This document shows positions 1 to 5,730 of a stretch of DNA of 6,725 nucleotides, one piece after another. The notes below the pieces were generated by a model that searched no databases, was not told where the DNA came from, and was given only the letters and a program-made list of their open reading frames with translations. A program made the translations under genes and the position numbers. Position 1 is the stretch's first letter; the number at the start of each line of letters is the position of its first letter. The stretch covers positions 1-6,725 of the forward strand of contig SABI01000134.1 of NCBI GenBank assembly GCA_009929055.1. The letters are read 5' to 3'. This DNA comes from Spirochaetia bacterium (lineage in GTDB: Bacteria > Spirochaetota > Spirochaetia > Sphaerochaetales > Sphaerochaetaceae).

Positions 1-1128
1 GTAGTGGAGCAAATGGAAGAAGATGTCAGGCAACTTGATAATAAAAAAGTACTTTTATCATGTACTTTAATTATGTACGAAGCCTGTCAAAAAGCGTCTT
101 TGGAAAGATATACTAATTCACATAAAGATTATTTACAGCTTACAGAAACAATCAACTCTTTAAGAATTGAGAGTTGCTATGCTTGTAAGAGGCCATTTGA
201 TTTTACAGATGGAGAGAAACTTCAAAGAGGTATTGAGCTAAAGAAGGCTATTAAGCTAAGACGTAAAGCTGCAAGAAAACAACAGAAAAATAGCATTCAA
301 TACAGAAAAAGAAGTGCTGAAGTTGAAAAGCTCCTTATGGATAAGAATGAGGCTATAGCCTTATATGAAAAAAGCAACAATGAAGCAAAGTTTCAAAGAA
401 CAATACTGAATGGGTATAACATTAGATATAATGACTTTGTTCTTCCAGAAAGACCTACTGAAGAACATCTACAATTAGAAGCAGAATTCAAGACCCTTAA
501 GTGTGGGAATCTTCAAGAGTTAGAACAAGAGCTTAACAGTTTATCCTATACAGAAGTAGAGGATGCTGTCTCACTTTATAATGAGTGTAAGGCCTCTATT
601 AGTTCTTTAGAGAGTGTTCTTAAATTCCTGTCTACAGGTTTGAAGAGAGCTTTGGAATTAGAAACTAAAGTTAACGAAGAAACTCAAAAGCTTAAACTGT
701 TAGAGAGTACAAAGAAAGCGCTGAAAGCATACTCTGATGTGCAGACCAATTCTATAGCTCCAGACCTGGCCACTAAGTCCACATCCCTAATGAATCTTCT
801 ATTAGATAAATATGACAGTATTACTATCAGTGAAGACCTACAGGCAGATGTATACAGTGATGGGGTTTTAATTCCACTACTGAGTGGTGGGGAAGAGGAT
901 ATCATCAGTTTGTGTTTAAGGATAGCTTTATCAGAGATGATAAGTGAGAGAACAGGAAACACCTTGTCTCTTCTAATCCTGGACGAAGTATTCAGTGCAA
1001 TGGATAAAGACAAACGGGTACTGGCAATGGATGCTATCAGTAACTTGAAATCTAAGTTCCCACAAATAATTGTAATTTCACATATAGATGAAATTCAAGA
1101 AATGGCGGATAATCAGATAAGACTATGA
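1..1128 (+). CDS. SbcC/Rad50/gp46-like recombination ATPase, C-terminal part (5' end cut by window)
   Basis: This is the C-terminal part of an SMC-like ABC ATPase that works with an Mre11/SbcD/gp47 nuclease to process DNA ends in phage recombination-dependent replication. The frame is open through position 1, so Walker A and the first coiled-coil arm lie upstream of the window and no start can be assigned. A CxxC zinc-hook candidate (CYACKRPF) has its cysteine codons at 175-177 and 184-186. It is followed by a long charged, helical stretch typical of a returning coil. The ABC half follows: signature LSGGE at about 880-894, Walker B LLILDE at about 970-987 with the D-loop SAMD just after, and a switch histidine in VISHID at 1081-1083. 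The stop overlaps the next gene's ATG (ATGA). The hook is CYAC rather than the usual CPxC. A dedicated phage gp46 is more likely than a cellular SbcC, given the neighbours and short arms. The family call is firm; the exact name is not. Confidence 0.9.
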   Translation, partial: VVEQMEEDVRQLDNKKVLLSCTLIMYEACQKASLERYTNSHKDYLQLTETINSLRIESCYACKRPFDFTDGEKLQRGIELKKAIKLRRKAARKQQKNSIQYRKRSAEVEKLLMDKNEAIALYEKSNNEAKFQRTILNGYNIRYNDFVLPERPTEEHLQLEAEFKTLKCGNLQELEQELNSLSYTEVEDAVSLYNECKASISSLESVLKFLSTGLKRALELETKVNEETQKLKLLESTKKALKAYSDVQTNSIAPDLATKSTSLMNLLLDKYDSITISEDLQADVYSDGVLIPLLSGGEEDIISLCLRIALSEMISERTGNTLSLLILDEVFSAMDKDKRVLAMDAISNLKSKFPQIIVISHIDEIQEMADNQIRL

Positions 1129-1835
1129 AAATAATTGACAGCAACTATGGAAGTATCCCTCACCTCTCTACTTCCAAACTAACCCAACAGGCTGATAAAA
1201 AGATAGAGTGGGGACAAGAGGATATATTAACCAAAAAGGCCAGAGACTGGCGAGACCTTGTAATAGTCACTGAAAAGATAGACGGCTCCAATGTAGGAAT
1301 AGTAATGCAAGGAAATACATATGAGCCGATAACTCGTTCAGGGTATCCTGTTGAGTCTTCGCCATATAAACAGCATCACGCCTTTGGAGATTGGGTAAGC
1401 CGTAATTGGCGTATAATGCCCAATCTCCCTCCAGGATGGAGAATATGTGGTGAGTGGTGCTTACAAGCACATGGTACACTGTATGACCTTACTGGTGAGT
1501 GCCCATTTGTGGCTTTTGATATCTTTGACAGTAACAATAAACGTATTAAGTTTATGGACTTTTATAGCATATGTTCAGAAGCTCATATGCCTATGGTTCC
1601 ATTACTTCATATAGGGCAACCTATTAGTTTAAAGAATGCTATTAAGCTGTTAGATAAAGGGCACTATGGCAAGCCGAAACAGCCTGAAGGCGTTGTTTAC
1701 CGTGTAGAGAAACAAGGTAAAGTTGATTTCTTAGCTAAGTGGGTACGCCATGATAAGGAAGATGGTGCTTACTTGCCAAAGAAAGACACTGATGAAGTTG
1801 AAGTTTGGAATAAAGACGCTGAGAGGTATTTATAA
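1125..1835 (+). CDS. ATP-dependent RNA ligase (Rnl2-like nucleotidyltransferase family)
   Basis: The 236-residue product should seal RNA 3'-OH/5'-phosphate ends through a lysine-AMP intermediate, perhaps repairing tRNAs or other RNAs cut by host defences (the role is inference). The nucleotidyltransferase motifs appear in order: motif I EKIDGSN with candidate adenylated Lys51, motif Ia-like TRSGY at 70-74, motif III GEW at 109-111, motif IIIa FVAFDIFD at 128-135, motif IV PEGVVYRV at 187-194, and motif V FLAKWVR with Lys205. The N-terminal YGSIPHL and GQEDILTKKARD segments match, from memory, a family of compact bacterial and phage RNA ligases of about 230-250 residues, so the gene appears full length. 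The start overlaps the upstream stop as ATGA and has no strong Shine-Dalgarno, which suggests translational coupling. The gene ends in TAA immediately before the next ATG in the same frame. A DNA ligase is less likely because there is no OB fold or further DNA-ligase domain. Confidence 0.9.
   Translation: MKIIDSNYGSIPHLSTSKLTQQADKKIEWGQEDILTKKARDWRDLVIVTEKIDGSNVGIVMQGNTYEPITRSGYPVESSPYKQHHAFGDWVSRNWRIMPNLPPGWRICGEWCLQAHGTLYDLTGECPFVAFDIFDSNNKRIKFMDFYSICSEAHMPMVPLLHIGQPISLKNAIKLLDKGHYGKPKQPEGVVYRVEKQGKVDFLAKWVRHDKEDGAYLPKKDTDEVEVWNKDAERYL
1386..1428. repeat. 10-bp perfect inverted repeat inside the RNA ligase gene
   Basis: GGAGATTGGG (1386-1395) is matched by its exact reverse complement CCCAATCTCC (1419-1428) across a 23-base loop. 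The loop itself contains a small GCC/GGC inverted pair (1399-1401 and 1408-1410). In the transcript this would fold into a G+C-richer stem than the surrounding AT-rich RNA. It lies in coding sequence between ligase motifs Ia and III, with no U-run after it, so it is not an intrinsic terminator. A repeat of this length can arise by chance in a window of this size. Confidence 0.5.
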
Positions 1836-2036
1836 ATGAATTATGCTGAACGAAACCAAGCAGGGCTACAAGCCGTTAAGGTTCTTCTTATCCATCTTTT
1901 AGAGTTTAGAATTGATTGTAGGAATTCTTTATATTCTACATCTTCAAGTGGCCACTCTAAATTAGACGCCATCTATGATAAAACTCATGAGCTTCTAAAA
2001 ATGGCTGAAGAGTATACCGAGAATAAAGATGCATGA
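1836..2036 (+). CDS. Small helical protein of unknown function
   Basis: I do not recognise this 66-residue product. It is mostly predicted helix: an N-terminal helix with leucine and isoleucine repeats (about residues 8-28), a serine-rich turn (STSSSG near 34-39), and a C-terminal acidic helix. It has no signal peptide or membrane segment. The start is the ATG directly after the RNA ligase TAA and lies in the same frame. GAGAGG at 1821-1826 gives a usable ribosome binding site nine bases upstream. Its 3' end overlaps the nuclease gene by eight bases. Position suggests co-expression with RNA ligase and nuclease, but no function can be inferred. Confidence 0.75.
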   Translation: MNYAERNQAGLQAVKVLLIHLLEFRIDCRNSLYSTSSSGHSKLDAIYDKTHELLKMAEEYTENKDA

Positions 2037-2406
2037 TTGGCAAAAAGAAGAAAAACTACTTGCGCGAAGACTTAGTGGTAGAGAGACTCGCGGCTCTGGC
2101 CGAGGCAATCAAAAAGGTGACGTACGGGCTGAGGAGTATGTGGCAGAACAGAAGCTGACCTCCAAGCCATTCTATTCTTTAAGCTTTATTACCCTTAAAA
2201 AGATTACCGAAGAGGCTTGGTTAAGTTTTAAAGAGCCGCTATTCAGTGCCACTATTACAGTAAATGATGAACTTCTAAGATTTCATGTACTTCGAACTAC
2301 CGAGGAATGCGCGGTAGTTAAAGCTAAGAGCTACAGAATCACACAATATTCCGATGGGGATGAATTTCAAACCCCTTATGGAAGTTGGAAAGTAGAAAAA
2401 GTATGA
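2029..2406 (+). CDS. PD-(D/E)XK nuclease, Holliday-junction-resolvase-like
   Basis: This 125-residue protein resembles small phage nucleases annotated as Holliday junction resolvases or RecB-like endonucleases, which cut branched DNA during replication and packaging. The core is seen directly: GSGRGNQKGDVR (residues 22-33) supplies the conserved GSG loop and catalytic Asp31. Then EQK gives the E-x-K pair (Glu40, Lys42), followed by the family-typical KLTSKPFYSLS and a helix LKKITEEAW. Glu7/Glu8 in the N-terminal helix is a candidate for the additional acidic residue used by Hjc-type enzymes. The C-terminal 50 residues look like beta strands and are less conserved by eye. The start overlaps the previous gene by eight bases and has only a weak Shine-Dalgarno. 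The neighbouring gp46-like ATPase supports a role in recombination. I am confident in the nuclease fold and moderately so in the resolvase label. Confidence 0.8.
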   Translation: MHDWQKEEKLLARRLSGRETRGSGRGNQKGDVRAEEYVAEQKLTSKPFYSLSFITLKKITEEAWLSFKEPLFSATITVNDELLRFHVLRTTEECAVVKAKSYRITQYSDGDEFQTPYGSWKVEKV

Positions 2407-2732
2407 TAATTGATATTGAGATTGTTCCAACAGATTGTGAACATGTTATGGAGATATACTGTGATGAAGTATTAGTTACAGTATATAAACATCCAGATTA
2501 TTTCTGGGCTATTTATACAGGTACTCATATGTTTATGGAGGGTGACTATAATACAATTGAAGAACTTCTTGAATCTGTGGCTAATATTTACAAAATAGAG
2601 CAGAAGAACTCCCAAGTTGATATATATCGTGAAATCCGTATAACAATAGATAATAAATATGATGGTCAAAGTATACTTCCAGCAATTTTGGCTTTTCAAA
2701 AGAAGTATGGATTTCAGGAGGAACCCAAATGA
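2403..2732 (+). CDS. Unknown protein, probable paralogue of the next gene
   Basis: I do not recognise this product of 109 residues from the chosen start. I prefer the ATG at 2403, which overlaps the upstream TGA as ATGA, to the in-frame ATG at 2385, which adds six residues and has no binding site. The sequence suggests an alpha/beta fold: two strands (MEIYCDEVLVTVY), an aromatic-rich hairpin, a helix NTIEELLESV, a strand EIRITID and a terminal helix. Blocks DEVLVTVY, YNTIEELLESV and the segment around ITIDNKYDG align with DEVYFSVY, YKTIKETLDEV and IEIDKNYKG in the following gene. There are no catalytic motifs, signal peptide or membrane segments. Confidence 0.8.
   Translation: MIIDIEIVPTDCEHVMEIYCDEVLVTVYKHPDYFWAIYTGTHMFMEGDYNTIEELLESVANIYKIEQKNSQVDIYREIRITIDNKYDGQSILPAILAFQKKYGFQEEPK
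2716..2721 (+). promoter_or_regulatory. Strong ribosome binding site AGGAGG
   Basis: A perfect AGGAGG lies seven bases before the ATG at 2729, inside the end of the preceding gene. It fixes the start of the second paralogue and implies more independent initiation than the ATGA overlap alone would give. Confidence 0.85.
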
Positions 2733-3064
2733 TTAAAGATGAAAAAGAATATACCGCCAGAGTATCAGTATCTGAAATGGAACTAATTATGACTGTTCAG
2801 ACAGATGAAGTCTATTTTTCTGTTTACAGTTATAACAATGAGCAGTACAATAGCGGCTTTCCAATCTTTGTTGAGGGGCAGTTAACACCTGAAGGATGTA
2901 TAGGAAGATACCTATACAAAACCATTAAAGAGACACTGGATGAAGTAAGGGGTTCGGACCAAGTAGAAGAGGTCTATATTCATATAGAGATAGACAAGAA
3001 CTACAAAGGACCCTTTATTGAGGAAGTAAAGGAGTGGGTGAAACAGTATGAATGTAGTGACTGA
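2729..3064 (+). CDS. Unknown protein, second of a probable tandem pair
   Basis: I do not recognise this 111-residue product. It resembles the preceding gene in three collinear blocks: DEVYFSVY (26-33), YKTIKETLDEV (63-73), and the strand-turn-helix beginning IEIDKNYKG (86-94). A tandem duplication followed by strong divergence is the simplest reading. It is acidic, predicted alpha/beta, and has no membrane segment or catalytic signature. The start is set by AGGAGG and by the ATGA overlap. The 3' end overlaps the ArdC-like gene by 17 bases. It may be an accessory host-interaction protein, but nothing in the sequence proves this. Confidence 0.8.
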   Translation: MIKDEKEYTARVSVSEMELIMTVQTDEVYFSVYSYNNEQYNSGFPIFVEGQLTPEGCIGRYLYKTIKETLDEVRGSDQVEEVYIHIEIDKNYKGPFIEEVKEWVKQYECSD

Positions 3065-3878
3065 AATCACCAATAGGATAGTTGGTATCATGGAGCAGGG
3101 GGTTGTTCCATGGAAAAAGATGTGGCTGGAGGGTAGCTTTAGCCATGCCACAGGCAAACCCTACACAGGAATCAATAGATTGCTCCTTCCTGCTGGAGAG
3201 TGGGCTACCTTCCATTTAATTAATGAAGAAGAGGGCCATGTCATTAAGGGCTCTAAATCCTCCATCGCTGTATTCTGCAAACCACCAAGTACAAAGAGGG
3301 TGACAGTAGAAACTCCTATTGAAACATTGGAAGAGACAGAACATGTTCCTCATGTCCTTAAAGGGTATTCTCTTTTTGAAGTAAATACTCAGGCTGAAGG
3401 AATTACCCCTAAGGTCACCAAAACAGAATATGTACCCAACATGAATGCTGAACAAATACTCTCTAACTATGAAGTGCCGAAGATGGAGTTGGGCAAAGCG
3501 GCATTCTCTATTTACAGGAATGTAATCAGTATGCCCACCCCCCAGCAATTTAATAATATGGATGCTTACTATTCCACACTCTTCCATGAGCTTATTCATT
3601 CCACAGGTATTAAGTTAAAGCGATTTGATAGTTCTTTCAAGGAAGAGTATTTAAGTAATTACAGCCGTGAAGAACTTACCGCAGAGTTAGGTGCAGCTTT
3701 ACTTTGTCATCTGTGTGGAATTGATGTAACCATTGAGAATTCAGCTGCTTACATTGCACATTGGAAAACATTCATTGAAAGTGATGAAAGAGCTATTATT
3801 AATGCAGCTTCTAAGGCAGAGGAAGCGGTCAAACTAATCCTTGGTAACAGCGCCCTTGGTGTACCACTTCTTCAATAG
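3048..3878 (+). CDS. ArdC-like antirestriction protein with zincin metallopeptidase domain
   Basis: This 276-residue protein has the two-part layout of ArdC proteins, which bind single-stranded DNA and protect incoming DNA from host restriction. The N-terminal ArdC domain (about 1-120) shows EITNRIVGIMEQGVVPWKK, GKPYTGINRLLL, GEWATFHLINEEEGHVIKG and a GYSLFEVNTQAEGI segment, which corresponds to the usual YYxVFxxxQxEG motif. After a linker, the zincin domain (about 160-270) has HELIH at 180-184, followed by YSREELTAELGAALL with Glu208/209 and Glu213 as third-ligand candidates. Length is close to that of known family members, so the gene appears intact. The start overlaps the upstream gene by 17 bases, with AAGGAG (3029-3034) upstream at a rather long spacing. 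It is cytoplasmic by sequence: no signal peptide is visible. ArdC proteins are commonest on conjugative plasmids, but phage copies are known. The fold call is firm; the antirestriction function is inferred from family. Confidence 0.9.
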   Translation: MNVVTEITNRIVGIMEQGVVPWKKMWLEGSFSHATGKPYTGINRLLLPAGEWATFHLINEEEGHVIKGSKSSIAVFCKPPSTKRVTVETPIETLEETEHVPHVLKGYSLFEVNTQAEGITPKVTKTEYVPNMNAEQILSNYEVPKMELGKAAFSIYRNVISMPTPQQFNNMDAYYSTLFHELIHSTGIKLKRFDSSFKEEYLSNYSREELTAELGAALLCHLCGIDVTIENSAAYIAHWKTFIESDERAIINAASKAEEAVKLILGNSALGVPLLQ

Positions 3879-3893
3879 CATCTCATAATAGAT

Positions 3894-3900
3894 TGGAGGA
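3894..3900 (+). promoter_or_regulatory. Ribosome binding site TGGAGGA in the only sizeable intergenic gap
   Basis: TGGAGGA lies eight bases before the ATG at 3909. The gap 3879-3908 is the only stretch of more than one base not covered by a gene. Apart from this site I see no hairpin and no well-spaced -35/-10 pair, so the gap probably marks a module boundary rather than a new transcript start. Confidence 0.75.
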
Positions 3901-3908
3901 TACCTTAA

Positions 3909-4406
3909 ATGATTAAACTTGAACAAGAGAAACCAAAATGCTACTGTATAGGATATGCAGAGGAATTACCTATTATAAATGATGGATATGGTAGGTTCTC
4001 TGTAGGAGACGCTACTTTAACATTCGAACAGGTACTGTCACTTACAGATTTAAAGCTGTACACAGAGACACTTACACGAACCGAAATGGAATTTATTACT
4101 AACAGCAGAATTAGCATTAGTTTTGATGAGGTTGAGGAGTCTATTGGGAGTTTCGATGGATATGAACTACTTCGAGTAAGTAGTAGTATAAAAGAAACCA
4201 GATATGTTAATCAATTAATATCGGAGCATATCGATAGGTCATTCTCAGAATTTCTTCAGCAACTAAATAACTATCCAGATAGTTCTGTAATAATTAAATA
4301 CAACTCGTTAAATCAAAGTGAACAACAAAACCTTAGGGAATATTTCAGCAGATTAGCGCATAGGAGACAAAATGAAAAGCTCGAAGAGTCTATGCCTACA
4401 AGTTGA
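3909..4406 (+). CDS. Unknown phage protein
   Basis: I do not recognise this 165-residue product. The N-terminal half looks like beta-rich alpha/beta sequence, with a CYC pair at residues 11-13 and a GYGRFSVGDATL segment. The C-terminal half is helical and polar (from about YVNQLISEHIDRSFSEF), ending in a basic stretch LAHRRQ and an acidic tail. There is no signal peptide, membrane segment or catalytic motif. The start is well supported by TGGAGGA. The last 35 bases overlap the next gene in another frame, the longest overlap in the window. Confidence 0.8.
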   Translation: MIKLEQEKPKCYCIGYAEELPIINDGYGRFSVGDATLTFEQVLSLTDLKLYTETLTRTEMEFITNSRISISFDEVEESIGSFDGYELLRVSSSIKETRYVNQLISEHIDRSFSEFLQQLNNYPDSSVIIKYNSLNQSEQQNLREYFSRLAHRRQNEKLEESMPTS

Positions 4407-4671
4407 AGTAGTATTCGATAACGAGTTTTGCAATATAACCAACCTTGGATGTAAACACTTCGATAGATATGGCCGTACAGAACAAAACTGTACTGTTTTT
4501 AATCAATCCTGCAAGAGAGTTTATGTTGATGGTGAAGAGAAGTATTACAGATGCAGTAAGTGCTCAGACACATTCCAAGAAGAATTACCAATTGATGATG
4601 ACTACGCTGATATCAGTACCCCAGTAGAAAGAAACGCAGAAGGAAAAATAGTTGTAAGAAAGGAACCGTAA
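4372..4671 (+). CDS. Cysteine-rich small protein, possible zinc binder
   Basis: This 99-residue product has seven cysteines, at residues 8, 20, 27, 40, 47, 61 and 64. The order CKHF...C...C...CSKC, ending in a CxxC pair, suggests a zinc-ribbon-like fold, although I cannot match it to a named family. The C-terminal 30 residues are acidic and then basic and probably flexible. AGGAG at 4362-4366 lies five bases before the ATG, which supports this start despite the 35-base overlap with the upstream gene. The stop TAA shares one base with the next ATG (TAATG). A similar cysteine layout appears two genes downstream. Confidence 0.75.
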   Translation: MKSSKSLCLQVEVVFDNEFCNITNLGCKHFDRYGRTEQNCTVFNQSCKRVYVDGEEKYYRCSKCSDTFQEELPIDDDYADISTPVERNAEGKIVVRKEP

Positions 4672-4967
4672 TGGATAAACCATTTATATTTGCAGAATTA
4701 GAAAAGAAACCTGAAGTCACTTTTTGCTATTCTTTTGTAAGGCGTAAGGAATATATTGATATCTATCTCCCAGCCTCCGAATTAAACTACCTTATTAATA
4801 TACTTATGACAGCAGATTATACTGTGTATGTGTGTAAATATAATAACCAGAAAGATACTGTCACGATGAGAATATTCCGAGGGGACGATCCACTCTATTC
4901 AGTAGATACTGGTCAGAATGAAGACATGTACTATAAGATAAAGAAAGCATGTGGATTTATTGCCTAA
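4671..4967 (+). CDS. Unknown small phage protein
   Basis: I do not recognise this 98-residue product. It is predicted alpha/beta with alternating hydrophobic strands (VTFCYSFV, YTVYVCKY, DTVTMRIF) and a central helix ELNYLINILM. The strand-helix-strand pattern could suit a small protein-protein interaction domain, but no motif supports a function. The start is the ATG in TAATG, with AAAGGA (4659-4664) six bases upstream. It lies between two cysteine-rich genes and overlaps the second by 17 bases. Confidence 0.75.
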   Translation: MDKPFIFAELEKKPEVTFCYSFVRRKEYIDIYLPASELNYLINILMTADYTVYVCKYNNQKDTVTMRIFRGDDPLYSVDTGQNEDMYYKIKKACGFIA

Positions 4968-5235
4968 CGTAAAAGACGGCTTCTGTAAGTTCATGGAAGA
5001 CGGTATCTTCTTTACTGGGGAAAACAGTGAGTACTGTGACAGTGAAAAATGTCGATGGTGGAAAAGGACATGGGAAACTTATGACTGTAAGTGTATTCTC
5101 TTCCAAGAACAGATGGATTTCAATGATGATGACCAGTTCGAAGATATGCCGGATTCGTGGAAAACCCGGTGGGGCTTATACACCAGTAAAAGGTGTGAAC
5201 AGTGCACGAAATATTTGGAGGCAACGAATGAATAG
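4951..5235 (+). CDS. Cysteine- and tryptophan-rich small protein, possible zinc binder (GTG start)
   Basis: The frame starts at GTG 4951 and gives 94 residues. TTG at 4960 is an alternative. The first in-frame ATG (4993) would drop the CKF cysteine and is less likely. Cysteines lie at 12, 29, 34, 46, 48, 82 and 85 and include CKC and CEQC pairs, with five tryptophans and a very acidic middle (FNDDDQFED). This resembles a small zinc-stabilised domain and recalls the cysteine layout of the protein encoded at 4372. No named family is recognised. A longer overlapping frame on the same strand (5027 onward) lacks this composition and is taken as a shadow up to 5228. Confidence 0.7.
   Translation: MDLLPNVKDGFCKFMEDGIFFTGENSEYCDSEKCRWWKRTWETYDCKCILFQEQMDFNDDDQFEDMPDSWKTRWGLYTSKRCEQCTKYLEATNE
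5215..5221 (+). promoter_or_regulatory. Ribosome binding site TTGGAGG that decides the start at 5228
   Basis: TTGGAGG lies six bases before the ATG at 5228. It selects this start over a GTG 201 bases upstream in the same frame, which would produce a long overlap with the cysteine-rich gene. Confidence 0.8.
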
Positions 5236-5407
5236 TGAGGCCATAAGATATCTTTCTGAAACTAAGAAAGAGATACAGAGAATACGAGTACGCTATGAAG
5301 GCAGGAGAAATGACCTTGAATATAAAATCAACTCCTTACTCAGAGAAGAAACTGATGAGATAGAAGCAGAGCTGAGCAGCTTGGAAGAGTTGTTGAAGGG
5401 ATGTTAG
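5228..5407 (+). CDS. Short coiled-coil protein of unknown function
   Basis: This 59-residue product is almost entirely helix with heptad-like spacing of hydrophobic residues (IRYLSETKKEIQRIRVRY, then LEYKINSLL and EIEAELSSLEELL), and ends in GC. It is highly charged, has no membrane segment, and probably forms a coiled coil, alone or with a partner. The next product also ends in a charged coil with a closely similar IEELLK terminus, which makes pairing a reasonable guess. It overlaps the upstream gene by eight bases and the downstream one by seven. Confidence 0.75.
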   Translation: MNSEAIRYLSETKKEIQRIRVRYEGRRNDLEYKINSLLREETDEIEAELSSLEELLKGC

Positions 5408-5730
5408 TGATAAAAGTACTCAGAGTACTACTTAAAATAACTGCAGTTTTACTTGCAATATATGGGGTATCCAGACCCTATAATCCTACTGTGAATATAT
5501 GGTACATGGCGCCTTTTCTTAGTTGGATGATATGGGAAGGTGTAAAACAACAGATGATAAGCCATAAGGAGAGGCTTATCAGCAATGAGGCAAGGAAACT
5601 GCAAAGAAACCTTGAGTTTGAAGCTATATACCAAGAACATCAAGAAAAAGAAGAGGCTGCTGCTAAACTTATAAAAGATGTGGCCGAAATAAAAGACAGA
5701 CTTACAAATATAGAGGAGCTTCTAAAGTAA
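5401..5730 (+). CDS. Small membrane protein with C-terminal coiled coil
   Basis: This protein of about 109 residues has two probable membrane segments, at about 9-23 and 31-48, separated by a short loop (SRPYNPT). A long charged coil follows to the C-terminus (about 55-109, ending IKDRLTNIEELLK). Lysines and arginines at residues 5, 8, 12 and after 48 suggest both ends are cytoplasmic. The start is ambiguous. ATG 5401 has only a distant Shine-Dalgarno, while GTG 5407 (two residues shorter) lies six bases after GAAGGG (5395-5400), which abuts the ATG. The stop and next start share TAATG. A membrane-tethered scaffold, exclusion protein or holin-like accessory are all possible; nothing distinguishes them. 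Confidence 0.8.
   Translation: MLVIKVLRVLLKITAVLLAIYGVSRPYNPTVNIWYMAPFLSWMIWEGVKQQMISHKERLISNEARKLQRNLEFEAIYQEHQEKEEAAAKLIKDVAEIKDRLTNIEELLK

Noticed and set aside
684..1013. 109-residue minus-strand frame opposite the ATPase domain.
   Set aside because: It is antisense to conserved ABC motifs and shows the serine/leucine-rich look of a shadow frame.
1135..1140. TTGACA matching a -35 promoter box at the start of the RNA ligase gene.
   Set aside because: No -10-like sequence lies at 16-18 bases, and it is within the coding region of a coupled gene.
2033..2158. 41-codon ATG frame overlapping the start of the nuclease gene, with ATGA overlap to the preceding stop.
   Set aside because: The other frame encodes a full PD-(D/E)XK motif set; this one is basic, low-complexity and has no clear ribosome binding site.
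2949..2958. GGTTCGGACC resembling a tRNA T-arm.
   Set aside because: No acceptor, D-arm or anticodon stem can be placed around it, and it lies in a coding gene.
2912..3599. Several minus-strand open frames opposite the ArdC-like gene and its neighbours.
   Set aside because: They have no ribosome binding sites or recognisable protein features and lie opposite well-supported plus-strand genes.
3855..3908. Possible promoter in the 30-base gap (CATAAT near 3885).
   Set aside because: No -35 element at acceptable spacing; the gap is explained by a ribosome binding site.
5027..5227. Upstream extension of the coiled-coil gene to a GTG at 5027.
   Set aside because: It would overlap the cysteine-rich gene for about 200 bases, has no binding site, and TTGGAGG supports ATG 5228.
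5555..5581. 9-bp inverted repeat TGATAAGCC/GGCTTATCA with AAGGAG in its loop.
   Set aside because: It is inside a coding region, no properly spaced start with a credible protein follows, and such a repeat is expected by chance in a window of this size.
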